Shown: positions 23,925 to 36,545 of the stretch, piece after piece | Layout of the letters: each line of letters starts with the position of its first letter | How positions within the stretch are numbered: the stretch's first letter is position 1 | NCBI GenBank assembly: GCA_021442155.1 | Contig: CM038217.1 | Coordinates: 149,675,834-149,739,833, forward strand | Origin: Cymbidium sinense | Taxonomy: Eukaryota; Streptophyta; Magnoliopsida; Asparagales; Orchidaceae | Direction: 5' to 3' | DNA length: 64,000 bases | Notes under the pieces: generated by a model | Told to the model about the DNA's origin: nothing | The model's database searches: none | Seen by the model: the letters and a program-made list of their open reading frames with translations, nothing else | Position numbers and translations under genes: made by a program

Positions 23925-24680
23925 GGCGTCCTGATCGAAACAACCTCCGATTAATGAACGGACTTCGCCATCACATTTAAAATATCAAAATTGGTCAGGA
24001 TATACATATTGTATGACTTCATGATCAGCGATCGCGATTGTCGATATATTTTGCGTATATCGAGGTCGGAGGCAATGACCAAATGATCTCCGTTTATGAA
24101 ATTGATTATGCCGTTAGCTTCAAAATATTAAAATCTATCAAATGAGACTATTCGCGCTTAATTCGGACGAGTCTGTGCAAATGTCGAGTGATTTGAAGTG
24201 ACAGTGCACAAATCGGGGTCAAAATGCACTGGACGTCACTGAAAATGATCGAAATGACCTTCGATTGATGAACAGACTTCTCCATCGTGTTCAGAATATC
24301 GAAATTGGTCAGGATATAAATATTGTACTACTTGATGAGCAACCGATCAAACGCTCAAGTTATCAACGCGTATGCACATATATCGAGGTCGAGAGGCACC
24401 GATGCAAGTAAAATGAATTCCGTTCATGAAATTAATTGTTCCATTGGCTTCAAAATGCTAAAATCTATCAAATAAGACTATTCGCACTCAATTTGGATGA
24501 GTCTGCGTGAAAATTGAGCTGTCGAAAGCGGTGACGCGCATTTTGAGCTGAAATTAACTCAATTTAGCGTCGACTCGAACCAAATGGCCTCCGATCATGA
24601 AATGGACTGCGTCATTGCGTTCAGAACAATGGAATTACCATAATTTGATATATATGTTGACTATGTGTGTTTGCCGGTGT
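23925..24680. repeat. Long tandem repeat in E-A, unit about 310-335 bp, 2.3 units
   Basis: Units begin near 23930, 24238 and 24572 with 'gatcgaaacaacctccgatt', 'gatcgaaatgaccttcgatt' and 'actcgaaccaaatggcctccgat'. Internal landmarks are 'aattggtcaggatata' and 'aaatctatcaaat(g/a)agact'. E-B has about 1.2 units (42780-43160). Confidence 0.8.
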
Positions 24681-24799
24681 GAAATCCACATTAAAATATT
24701 TAATAAATTTAAAATTTATTAAAAGAAATTCCTAAATTACCCCATGCTCACCGTTCCCCATTTTTCAATTTTAGAAAAAAAATAAAAAATTTTAAAATA

Positions 24800-25600
24800 T
24801 TGAAAGAACCACTCCCATTTCCCTCAGACTCCTCACTTCTTCCCTCTCATTTCTCTCTCCTAACTCTCCCTCAGCGTTCAGAAAAACTCACACGAAAAAG
24901 GGTAAATTTTTCTTCAATTTTCCTCTCCAAGATCATTACGCCGTCAGCGGCTGGCTGCCACGCTTCACAGACCGCTTTCTGGCCACTCTCACTGGTTCAG
25001 CTTTCTGATGAGCTCAGCTCCTGCTCAATATCCGACCCGCTCGCTCTCCTGCCTGCCTCATGGCCAGCCGCCGGCTGAACTGCGAGAGCCCGCTGCTCGT
25101 CATACCTGGTTGTGGACTACGCCACCCATTTTCGCTTCGCCTAAATTTCGCCTGTACTGCGGCTTTCCACCGCCTGACCATTCTCTCGGCCGCCAGATCC
25201 TGAACACACGAGACCGCCACCTGACCTGACGTAGCTTTTGCCGACCCACTGTGGACCTGCCCCGCCTGCTTCCACAGACCTCCTTCCTTGTCTGCCCAGC
25301 CTTCAACCGACTGAACCGCCAGCCATAGAATCAGCCGTCTCATTTAACCTTTCCGCCTCATTTTGCCATGCATTGGGGAAGAAAATTGTCAATCATTTAA
25401 TTCTTCTTTCAATTTCTGCGCTTACTTTCCTTTATTTTCCCGAAATTGGGGAGAACATCATCATGAGAATTCTTCCTTCGATTTTTGGCATCGCTATCCT
25501 CGCTTTAGCTGTCCCGTTTTAGCTGCACCGTAAATCGGGGAAGAACATCGTCAACAGGTGAATTCTTCTTTCAGTTTCTAGAGTCGCACACCTTGCCTTA
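24800..25600 (+). other. Pyrimidine-rich, GC-rich leader-like block in E-A
   Basis: CT-rich text ('ccctctcatttctctctcc') is followed by a GC-rich segment to about 25350. Open frames on both strands (24800-25078, 25008-25229, 25238-25522, minus 25014-25343) have no recognisable domain, and I do not call them genes. An analogous CT-rich block sits at the same relative place in E-B (43550-43610). Confidence 0.4.
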
Positions 25601-25734
25601 CATCCCCAATTACCTACCTAACCCCGTTCCTTTGCCTAGCCTTGTAGCTGGCCGAAAAAAATGCGTCAGAACATGTGAGATTTGTGAATGTGAATATATA
25701 TACATGCATGTGTTGCTTTGCAAGTTTGAAGATC

Positions 25735-26300
25735 TCATTGTGCTCAACAGGGTGTGACGAGATGAAAAAGCAGGCTGTGGTGTCGCAAAACACCGCTCGC
25801 CACGTTCAACAGAGCGTACCGAGTAAGCCACCACTTGTTAAATGTCGCTCCCCCTAGACGAAATACTGCTGAAATTTTATTTAATTTCCAGACTTAGAAA
25901 AAAAAGGAGGGAGGATTATATATTGCATTGTATGTCTTCTTTCAGGTTTAAAGGCCTCGTTGTGCTCAACAGGGCGCGATGAGATGAAAATCGGCTACGG
26001 TGTCGCAAGACACCACTCGCTTCAACGCAGGCGTGAGTAAGCCAAAATAACCTCGATCCCCTTATACGGGGATGAGAGCTGTCAAATTTTGCCTAAATCT
26101 AGACTTAGAAAAGGGGAATGAATATAATATGTTGTATTTGTCTTCTTTTTGAGAAGGTCTCATCGTGCTCAAGTGATGAGATGATGGATGTATCATAAGA
26201 CATCACTGCACGCAACAGCATACCAGTAAGCCAAAATACCCCTCATTACTGGATGATGGCCGGGAGAATGTCAAATCAAATCTTTTGACTTAGAAAAAAA
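25735..26300 (+). repeat. Tandem repeat in E-A, unit about 200-220 bp, 3 units
   Basis: 'tgctcaa' anchors occur at 25741, 25963 and 26166. Each unit continues with 'gatgagatga', 'acaccactcg'-like text, 'gagtaagcca' and 'gacttagaaaaa'. Two related units occur in E-B at about 45190-45620. Confidence 0.8.
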
Positions 26301-28333
26301 AAGATGGTAAAATGAGTTGACTAATATTAAACTCACAAAAAGGGGGGAGCTAATTTTAAGCTAAAAACATCAAACAAAAAGGGGGGAGCCTTTAAAGCAA
26401 ATTTTGAAAAGAATAGAACATTCATTTAAAATGCAAGTAAAATTTGGGGAGGCTAATATTAAACTCACAAATTTTGGGGCAGACTAATATTAAACTCACA
26501 AACTCTAATAGCAATCCTTTATGGCTTAAATTGAGGTAATGAGTGAGTTATCTTTTCTTGTAAATTCCTCAAAATTAAGCAAGCTTTAATTGGAATTTCG
26601 AGGGGTCTAATGCCAAACTTACAACAAACTTGAAATAAACTCAAAATCTAAGGATAAATTCAAATTGTGTTTAATAACTCTTAGTTCAATATAGAGGTGA
26701 TTACCATGCTAGTTAATAAGCATTAGTGGGGCCAAAACAACAAACACTCAAATCGACATAACTTATCAAAATTGATGTAAGTTGAGCATAATCAAATTGG
26801 GAGAAATGTAAAAACTCAACAAGTAAATTAAGTGACAGTAGTGTGGTAAACTACAATCTAAATCAAATGCCTTCTTCACCACCAGATCTGCAACTCTTTG
26901 TACAAGCAGACAGAAGGCGATATTAAACCAAAATTTACAAAAATCATAAAGCTTTCTTTAATAAAATTAGAGAATTTCATTCTAATTATTATTATCAAAA
27001 TCAGCGAAATCACTAATTAGGTGAAATTATCTAAGCTATAAATTCCTGCATGTGCTTGGACATAGAGATTTCAAGTGCAAATTTTAATGTCTAAAAAGGC
27101 TGCGCAGGCTATAGTTGGAATTAAATGAAAATTTTGAAATCAATTTCTATGCAAACATAAAATTGCCTAAAATTACAATACACCCGCATGGGCCCCGACA
27201 CTATGCTGAATACCTAAATGCAATTGTCTGAGGATGTTGCATGGGTTGTTTCTCGGTTTAGTCTTATGATTGGGTCCGAGTTAACAAAACTTAAAAACCT
27301 ATAATAAGAGTTTCAAATCAGTGAAATATCTGAAAAATTAATTCTATGAGGTGACAGTAGATCTAATCCTCTGTTAGCAGCTAAACAGAGTTGACAGGAT
27401 CTAAAGCTCTTAAACATATTCTAATTAATCAATCTTTTTCAAATCAATTTTCAATTATCAATTTAAAACCAAATGAAACTTTATCATTAAAAACTAAAAC
27501 CAAATTCAATCTATCTACCTTTCGCACTATTTGTCGGGAGTGACAAATTAAGAAAACTCTAGCTCACGAAGGAGCCAATGTCAAATTAAGTGTTATGCTA
27601 TGTTTACTCTTAATCAATATCATGCCAGTAAGGACGTGGCTCGTGTCCTCTAACTGCGTGGCTTGGCCATAGCTCCACAAGCAATTATGACCGAGTCCTC
27701 GATTGGATGGTTTTGCGGTCGCTTATTTATATACGATCATGATATCCTATGCTCCCCAATGGCTCTGTCCTTTGAGTTATGAATCATAAGGTATATTTGA
27801 TAGGGAAAATAGCCCTCTGTCAGCTAAGGTGGACTTAAGTCTGTCTCCTTAGACAAACACCACCCTAGGTCTACAAAGATTTCTTGGACGATGTAACCCA
27901 TGTGTTGCTGATGAGGATCCTTCTGTCAGGTTGGGTCGAACACCTCCTCTGACTAAGTAGACCAGGGACTGATTGGGATGATGGAACCATGGGATCTAGA
28001 TCGGGCACGTCATCATCCCCCCAACCATTCGGTTTGAGTTGAAATGATAAATTTCATATCCTAAATTCTGAAACTCTACATGTTGCTACTATATGCCATG
28101 CTTTGAGCGATCTAATGACTAGCCTTAATCAAAAGTTCTCTCTCACTTATTGGGAGGATAACTATAGTCTTGCCTATAGGAAACCCAAACTAGATCTAAA
28201 GTTCTCACCAAATGAGGATGAAATCTCTAGGTAGTGTCTTATCTACTATCTCATCTGCCTTCTAAAAATTACACCGACACTTTAAAATACTCTTTTCATC
28301 AAAGAGGTCGGTGGTGAATTTTCAGAGCCCACA

Positions 28334-28338
28334 ATATT
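28334..28338 (+). repeat. Target-site duplication of E-A, right
   Basis: ATATT lies directly after the terminal CACA of E-A and is identical to 23828-23832. Confidence 0.85.
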
Positions 28339-29690
28339 ATAAAGAAATGCTCATCCAGCTAAGAGGTTGCTAATTTTTTTATCTTGATTTTAAACTTAAG
28401 CTTTAGGCGAGGTTATGAGTTGTTTAATTTTAATTTGAATTGTTAAGTTCTGTAGAAGATTTATTTTTCTCTAAAGAGCCTAATCCACATCCAGACCATA
28501 CATAAAGCAAGGAAGAAACTAAGAAAATCATGTCACTTAATGCAAAAGCTAAACAAATCATCAATCAATTTATAAAGTTAATCGTAAAAAGAATAAATGG
28601 CATTGTGGTCGGGCACCACCGCACAAACCCAAAAATATCAAACATGGGTAGCCGAGCTCTATCCTTATACAACCCGGATTATAAATGAATTAAATTATAA
28701 TTAAGCAAGGAATTCATTATTATGGGATCTTCAAGCTTTACTCTTCTTTCTTCTTTTGGTTACTTCTTTTGGATGGTTGGAAGGTTGATGCTCCAAGGCT
28801 TCACATGGTGCATAAGATGGGATCTTATAATGCTTATCATAATCCCCATAACAATCATTCCAAAATCTTAATTATACAAATTTTTACATGAAAAAGAAAA
28901 GTGAAAATCTAACTAACACCTGCAAAATAAAGGTTAGCTAAAACAAACCACACAAATCTCAAGCATGTATATTGGACTTATCACCTCACACATGAGTGAC
29001 TAAGTCCACCTGGCCTATGGATTATGCTTAGGGTATAAAGCACCTACAAGCAAAAGCATTTATGTTTTATTTATGATAGCGCCCCTTAAGCACAATCTCT
29101 TGCAAAAAAAGAACAATTAGACTAAGAACGTCCTACCATTCATTCTACGAGCATACACCCTAACATCTAGTCTAAAACATATATCACAAAACAAAAAACA
29201 AAATCACCCCTAACCTAAAGTGGTAACTTAGGTTAATGTGTGTGCTTTGAAGGCATGTGGTATGCCTAGCTATAGTTTTGGTTCAAATTTTCTAAGTGTG
29301 AAGAATATGTTCAACTTAAAGGAGGGTTTCATTTAAGTTGTTTAGTTATTTTGGGCTGATTTTATTTCGTATTTTGATTAGGTTTAAATGGATCCTACAA
29401 TTAATTACTAAGTTATGAAGAGTAACCTAAGCAATTTCTAAAGTAGATTCACATTTTAGTTTCATTTAGGTGAATGTTTTGATTAAATCTTTTAATCAAT
29501 CTTAAGTTTAGATAAACTCTAAACAAACCTATTCAAAAAGAAATACATTTTAAGATTAAATAAAATGAATCAAAATTCACATAACACACATTACTTCATT
29601 TCTTTCCCAACATATATAACATGCATATGGATGGACCTTAAGCATATCTATACATGCAAATGAGAGTACTATTTTATCTTCTTCACACAA
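28334..29690 (-). repeat. Repeat H copy A, right segment
   Basis: H resumes with 'agctaagaggttgctaat' and matches 41490-42690 and 61300-62560, then the start of the next H block ('tttctttcccaacatatataac', about 29600-29690), where it breaks off. No coding potential. Confidence 0.8.
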
Positions 29691-30361
29691 AATCATATTA
29701 TGAGCACGGGTGCACAAAGACTTAAAATCAGTTCTTTTGGTACTTTATTTTGTAAAGTGCTATCAATTTTTTATTTGATTACAAATTTATATTACTTTTT
29801 ATGAATTTATGTTTGAACAATTAAATTTATTAGAATATAATAATTATAAGAAATTGCTTTCTATTTTTTGTAAAAAAAAATCATGCTAACTTACAAAGTA
29901 TCTCTTTTATTTCAACTTTTGCATATTGTAATAGTTTATTTACAACTTTTGCAAACTGCATAATTTTATGTGACAATAATTTTTCAATTGCAATAAAGAA
30001 ATTTTATGATGAAAAATAATTTTTTAAATATTTAAATTTGTTAAAGTATAATAACTATAATAATTTTATTTATTTATTTTAAATGAAAATATAATATTTA
30101 TCAAAGTTTTTTTCATTCTTAGCTCATACCGAACTCCCACTCGATTTCTCTAGGGAATGTTTGAGTGGGTCCTGGTGAAAATACCTACTTATGGCTCTCA
30201 GGATTAGTCATAACGTCCATCCACCATGTGTTAATGGATACCTGTTCCCAAAAAAAAAAGTTTTTTTTCATAGTAATCTCTAGAACAACTCTCCCAAGGC
30301 CATAGTCTTTTCTTAAATACTAACCCAACTGGCTCCCAAACAAAGGCCTCCCAACCCCAAC
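29691..30361. other. AT-rich spacer upstream of the NFD4-like N-terminal piece
   Basis: No gene is seen. Around 30250-30340 the sequence changes to coding-like composition. A conserved first-helix motif of the transporter family appears here only in another frame (see the next entry). Confidence 0.4.
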
Positions 30362-31192
30362 ATGCCTTCTCCTTCCACCCTCCTGGAGTCTCCACAACAT
30401 GGCTCCAATCCATCTGGAGCCAACACTTTCTTATCTCCTCTAACTCCTCTCTCCATCTCCCAAGTGCAGCTCAATGACCTCGCCTTCTCTTCGGACACCG
30501 GCAAACTCTTCAGCTGGCTCGCAGGCATTGCAGCCACCTATCTCCCTCTCCGAGCCATCCTCTTCATCGGTGCATCCTTTAGCCTAACTAGATATGGCCT
30601 TCAGTTCCTCTTCTTAACAAAAAAAATCACTCACCTCTCATATTGGCAAGTGTTCCTCCTTACAACTCTATCAAGCAATGGCATATCTTGGATTAACACT
30701 GTATGCTATCTTATCTGCATCAGAAACTTCTCTTCTTGCAGCAGAATTGCTGTAGGAATCTCAACCAGTTATGTTGGTTTGAGTGCTAAAGTATACTCAG
30801 CCTTAGCTGAGGCAATCTTTCATCCTCAGAAAGAAAAGAAAACTAAGGCTTATCTGCTTCTAAATGCAATTTGTCCTCTCCTTGTTGTTGTTGCTACTTC
30901 CCCTGTTATTCGAGAAGATTTGAACAATAGAGAAGAAGGAAAAGATGGAGCTTTTCTGGTTATGTTTGTGATGACTATTGCGACAGGAATTTGTTCTGTT
31001 CTTAGCAGCATTAGTCCCGTATCATGTTGGTTTCGGTCAAGAGAAAGTGTGATCAGTTTGGCTTTGCTTCTTGTTTCCCCTGTATTGATAATGCCTGTTT
31101 ATGTTAAGTTTAAGGCAAGGAATTGGGAGAAGCTGAGGAAAGTTTACGAACAAGTGTGGAGGGAGGTGGTGGAGGAAAAGGAGGAGGAGTGA
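30362..31192 (+). pseudogene. NFD4/nodulin-like MFS transporter, N-terminal half
   Basis: This 276-aa open frame matches the Nodulin-like domain of NFD4-type membrane transporters. SISQVQLNDLAFSSDTGKLF is at residues 31-50, followed by hydrophobic segments at about 51-75, 95-120, 128-152, 169-188, 197-218 and 231-250. INTVCYLICIRNF and VGISTSYVGLSAKVYSALAE are the strongest family marks. The usual first helix with WLQSIW is readable at about 30398-30421 but in a different frame, so a small indel has cut off the N terminus. The frame ends in a Glu-rich tail with a stop at 31190-31192. The C-terminal MFS half is absent, because a degraded inverted H copy begins about 50 bp further on. Substrate is unknown. 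It could alternatively be a short expressed paralogue, which I think less likely. Confidence 0.75.
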
Positions 31193-31239
31193 AAGAAGAA
31201 ATAGAGGAAGCGGTTGACTTGTATTATTTAATATGAATC

Positions 31240-33600
31240 ATTTAAGCTAAGTCCATACACAAATAAAATGAGAAGTTAAGAGTTATAAAATTTACCTTTT
31301 AGATTCAACATAATGATAAGGATGGAGGGAAATCCACCCTTTTCTCTTTCACTTTACAATCCTAAATCTTAAAAATGAAATATAGAAATGAAATTCATAT
31401 TTAAAATTTATCCTAAAACATTAACCATGTAAAATGTAATCACTATTAACAAGGAATTTAAAGATTTAATATTAACAAATTCATAATTTAAAGGCTATTA
31501 AGGGCATACCACACCAAGTCTTCCACATACTTTAGACTGCTAAGTCACTGATCTTAGTCTTAAGTTAGGACAATGATTGTTGTGATGGTTCGATATTTTG
31601 TTTTGTGATGCACTATTTTAGATTGGATTTTAGGATTATTTATGCGTAGTTTGGATATCATGACAATATTAGACTAATAATATCTTTTGTAGAGGATTGT
31701 GTTTAAGGGATTGTTGTAATAATAAGAATTATGAATGCCTCGCTTGTAGGTGCTTATTAAGTCACAAAACATAATCTAATAGGAAATATGAGTTTGATAA
31801 CCCAAGACAGGGTATTAAGTCCAAATATATAAAATATAAATTGCTTGGTTTGAATGGATGTTATGCTAACATTTATTTTGCAACTGTATTTAAATTTAAT
31901 TTTCTATAAAAATATAATTTTTATAATAAAATTAGTATTAGTGTTATGGAGTTTAGAATGAGTAATAGTTAGAAGGTATAGACCTGGGAAGCCCTATTAA
32001 GCTTAAAATATACTAATCCATGGAGTGATGGCGGAGAGGATGAATTGAATATCTCATAACTTCTTTTCATTTGTAAATTTATTGTAATCCCAAGATGTAT
32101 AAAGGTAAAGCTCGGTTACCTAATTTTTTTATTTTTTGTGGTGTACGACAATACCCAGTCACACCGACCATTTATTCTTTCAAGTGATTAATGCTTGATT
32201 ATTGTGTCATATAAATGACATATTTTTCATAAGTTTCTTAAAATGTGATTGTTTGATGTGTGGCTTGAATGCGATAGGCTATTTAGGAAAAATATATTTT
32301 TCTACCCAACTAATAATTTCAACTAAATTTTAACTAACTTATAATCTAATTTTAAAATCTAAGATTTTAATCAAGAAGTACAAGATTTAGTAACCATTTA
32401 GTTGAATGGTTGTATATTATAACAGTATGCATGCATATTGTTTCACTCTTGTAAATATAAGGTTTTCATTCTTATACGATAAGGGATATGTTTGATCTGT
32501 GAAAGCAGTCCCTTGTAATGGAGAATACTCTTTCTCTCTGATTTAGCTCATAACCTATTTTCATCATGCATTTATGCATAAATTCTTCCAAGTATAAGTC
32601 CAAAATGATGAGTCAAAATAAAATAAAATCTTTAAATTTTAGTGTATTAGTTTAAGTTATAATTTACACATCAATCATGATCTAGTCTCTTAGGAAGTGA
32701 GTTTAGGGTTCTAGATTTTTTTTCCTAATTAATAACTACCTAGTTATCTTGCATTTACATATGACAAACTCATATGATTTTAAATCATATGAAGTGTTAG
32801 CTGACAGTCACTCCAAGCAGTTGTAAGTCTAGAAGATTTGGGATCAGTTCACTCTCTCTAATGGAAGGGAATCATCATATCTCACTTTTCTCGAGTAGAA
32901 TTAGGTCGAGCTCTTAGCTTATACTAAACACTATAGATATAGGTTCAAAGTCTGCTTGTTTTTCTTTTATTATGACTGTAAGTCCTCACCTCTTAGATAT
33001 TTTTACATTATTGTGTTGTTGTAATTTAAAACCTAATATTCTAATAAAATTTCAACTTAAATAAATATAAATTTCCTCTTTAAAAAATGTAAAGCCACAC
33101 TCTTGGATAGATTGAAACACTCACTAGATTTTCTAGTATCATATATACTTCTTACTTATTTTCCTTTAGAATCTGTGAAGAACTCTTCCCAGATTGCTTT
33201 TCAATAATCACTAATTCTTTGATATCATTCTTTAAAATCTCTGGAGATATTAGTTGACTATTTTAATCTAGAGTGTTTTAATAAATTTTTATTTCATATG
33301 ATGAAATTAATTATGGAAGCTTGCTTCTATATGGAACTAAAGAAACCGACTTAAATAAGCCTTATTTTATTTCATCCATGTGAAATAGTAGAAAGATCTG
33401 TGGTATATACATAGGTCCATCTGCCTTAGGAGTCCTTATTGTGTGATTGAGTTCATTATAGGGTGATGTTTCTATCATTTGAGATAGTACGTCATCCCTT
33501 AACATCGTACTCAATTATTTCGATAAATACCTCCTAAGATCTACATGTTGTCCTCACCTCCAAATAAAAATACCACACTTATACATACACATATTTTATC
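31240..33600 (+). repeat. Old inverted copy of repeat H
   Basis: The reverse complement of this stretch follows H in order over about 2.3 kb. Near 33420-33560 it gives 'acaataaggactcctaagg', near 33150-33300 the 'gattttaaagaatgatatcaaag' block, and near 32690 'cctaagagactagatcatg'. Near 31560-31640 it gives 'gtgcatcacaaaacaaaa'. Identity is clearly lower than among H-A, H-B and H-C, so it is older. It lacks the E insertion at both positions. Confidence 0.7.
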
Positions 33601-36109
33601 TAAAACAATACAATTTTAAAGAAAATATGACTGGATATTGAAAGTTCAGTTCTTTTTTATTGTTTTGGTAAAAAAAATTATGACCCCTTTTATACCCTAA
33701 TTTTTTAGGTATAATTATCAGCAGTGATTAAAATCAAAGAATTTTAATAGTGATTTGATCTCAATGTGACTAAATATTCTTTTAATATCAAATGTTTTTT
33801 ACTCTTGCAAAATATGATTAAAGGGAAGTTTTCTAAAAAAAAGTAATTTTTAGTCATTTTTTTAAAAATAATGACTTCCAAAATTTTATTAGTGTTTTTA
33901 ATGAGTTGTTTTATAGTGTTTTTAATGAGCTGGTTCTATATGTACATATATGGATCTTATGTCTCACAAATGAGCTAAAAAATTTGTGATATTCGGTATA
34001 ATCTTTTAGGCGAACAAATAGGCTGTAAGGTTTAGTATATAATTTTTATTTTTATTTTGAAACAGAGTTGCAGAAAGACATTCTCGATCGTTTGTTCTTT
34101 TATTATATGACTATGAAAATAGGCTATACATTTGCAAACTAAGTTTTCCATGGATTATTATTAATTCATTTGACACAGTCTAGTGGATCTTTTGGAATTA
34201 ACTAAAAGGACTCAAAGTGTGATCGGTGCAGATAAAAATTTCAAGAAAATATAGATTATTTAAATTTTACTGAATATGTCATCATCTTAGATTATTAAAC
34301 TTGAAATCACTTAATTAAGAAGATTATTGACTTCCTAATCATTGATGCTCTATCAATAATTATAACTTTATCACTTAGAATTAGCCTCATGATCTCAAAT
34401 TAAGAAAAATAATTTGAGATTATGAAAAAAAGAATGGAATAACATAATTGTATATGATTAGATCTGCTCAGTTGAGCTTACAATCATATTTGGATAAAGA
34501 TAGCTAATGCTTAACATATTAAGACCCTTAAATATATTAATTTAAATCATGTGTATAGTAGAATGTCCTATTAAAAGGAGTACGATATCTAATATAAGTT
34601 ATCTATACTAAAGTAAGAGAGATCGCTATATGCATTTTAACTTCCCATAAATGTGCATTGGTGCTCAAGAATTTTGATCACAGATAAATTCTACTCTATA
34701 TCTCATTCAGAATCTTAAAAATAACAACTTTTAATTTATTAAAAAGTTGTCATAAAGTCATGTAATTTTCATTTAAAATTATTTTAAAAATTAATTTTAA
34801 GTTGATTAATTAATTTATTAAAATTGATAAAAAAAATTTTATTTTAAAAGCTTTTCATAAATATTTAGTTTTTTTTAACAATTCATGCAAAATAGTTTAA
34901 AAAAAATAAAAAAGTATTATATAAAATTACAAATAAATAAAATAGTTTGGTGTAATGATAATAAAAGAATAAAGTATAGGCTAGTGCACTAGGACAACTA
35001 CTTAATGATATTCATAGAAAAAATATATAAAAAGCTTTTGAGCTGTGCTAATGCACACTTAAACTCATAAAAACATATTAAAGAAAAAAAGGATGTGAAA
35101 TGGATTAATATAAACATAGTATAACATATGAGAAAGAACAAATAAATAGTAAAAATAAATATTTAATTAAGCAATATTTGAAATCTATTTAATACTTTTA
35201 ATATTTTTTATGCATGACTTCTATAAGAATAGAGTTTACATTATCATATGTCTGAATTATATTTAACATAATACAATAAAGTAACAAAACTATGGGATAC
35301 TTATTCAAAGTCAAAAGTAAAATTTAAAATTTTAATTATATAATTAAGAAAAAAAATTAAAACTTGATGTGCAAGGTGCCTTAATCTAGTGATTGAGCTT
35401 TGACTTTCAACTAATAGATCTTAGGTAGGCCTTTCATATGTTGTGTGAGTTTGAGATTAAATTCACCTAAATATCCCCAAGAAAACTTAATCAAACAATT
35501 TTTACAAAATTAGTCAACTCAATATCAAATTAAGTTTACTAACTTTCAACATGCCTTAAATAATGCCAATAAATATTTTCAAATATCAAAAGTTTTTTTT
35601 TTTTGAGAATTATTTAATACTTTTATGATTTATATTTAGAAAATAAAACATAATTTAGAATGTTCAATATTTGACTTCTAACTTTGGAAGTTCAATTTGT
35701 CTTAATTAATTAATCAAAATACAATATGCATGTTCAATATTAAAGAAAGTCTTTTTTAATATTACAAAATAAAAAAGTTTAATTACATAAGCATCTAATG
35801 CACATGAAATGTAAAAAATATTATGGCATCATATAATGAAAATTTTTAAATACTTTTAGATATTTTTTTTAATTTTATAGTTAATACAATAATTAGAATA
35901 ATTATAAAATACCAAATATATTTAGGAAAATCCCAATAATTGGGAGAGCACTCAAAGGCATTCAAAATAATATATGGTTTGAAAACCATATATGTAAGAT
36001 GTCATTAAAACATAAAATTTAATATTCTTAATTATTTATTTTATTAAAATTAAAAATTTTAAATTTTAAAAAAATATATATGTATGCTAAAATTTTAAAT
36101 CATTATAGA
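33601..36109. other. AT-rich intergenic DNA
   Basis: No open frame above noise and no tandem structure was found in these 2.5 kb. It is very A/T-rich, with many homopolymer runs. Confidence 0.6.
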
Positions 36110-36545
36110 TCTTACCATGATCTTATAAAATATTCTATTAAGCCTAAGTGATACTTTCTATCACACAACATGCCATATTCATTCCTCCACTTCAACCATC
36201 CAAATTGAATTCTACTAATAACATTGCCATTTATTTCACCATCATTTTGAATAATAAATTTGAGATATTTAAAATGTTCACTCTTTTTAATGACTTGATA
36301 ACCCAATGTCACAACCCCACCATTAGAACTTTTATAACTAAAATTGCACTCCATATATTCAGTTTAAGTTTGACCTCCATAATTCAAGTTTCTCTTTGAC
36401 TCCCTCTCTAGTATGAACAAGAAGAATGTCAACAACTAAAAACATACAAGAAGGTGTGTTGTCTTGTAAATGCTTTGCAAGAACATCTATAACTAAAGAA
36501 AAAAGTTATGGGCTTAAAGTCGATCTTTGATGTAATCCAACTGAA
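36110..36545 (-). pseudogene. RTE-type LINE reverse transcriptase fragment
   Basis: The minus-strand translation gives GLHQRSTLSP near 36540-36510, HLQDN near 36470, the run TREGVKEKLELWRSNL (36420-36370), then MECNFSYKSSNGGV and SEHFKYLKFIIQNDGEI (about 36354-36235) and WLKWRNEYGMLCDRK (36205-36160). These are characteristic of the C-terminal part of plant RTE LINE reverse transcriptases. The normal ADD box region is replaced by VVD, and there are stops. It abuts the Tat-type pol fragment. Confidence 0.8.

Larger units (their letters stand above)
23833..28333. mobile_element. Repeat E copy A: 4501-bp TG...CA unit, probable solo LTR
   Basis: It starts TGTTGACCTCC, ends GAGCCCACA and is flanked by ATATT on both sides. 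H homology resumes on each side, with H-C uninterrupted at this point. TG...CA ends with 5-bp duplications are the mark of LTR retrotransposon integration. No internal repetition of its own ends was seen, so it is read as one LTR rather than a small complete element. It holds, in order, a two-and-a-bit-unit repeat (23925-24660), a pyrimidine-rich leader-like block (24800-25600), a 3-unit repeat (25735-26300), two purine tracts, and a region (26870-28333) shared with E-B and E'. No protein domain was found. Confidence 0.8.

Noticed and set aside
24800..25522. Ser/Leu/Pro-rich open frames in the E-A leader block
   Set aside because: No motif, open on both strands, and not preserved in E-B at the same place.
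14297..28333. E' and E-A as the two LTRs of one element
   Set aside because: They are in opposite orientation and separated by H-A and a LINE, so they cannot be an LTR pair.
22768..33600. H-A and the inverted H as an LTR pair that captured the NFD4-like piece
   Set aside because: LTRs of one element must be direct repeats. These are inverted and clearly differ in age.
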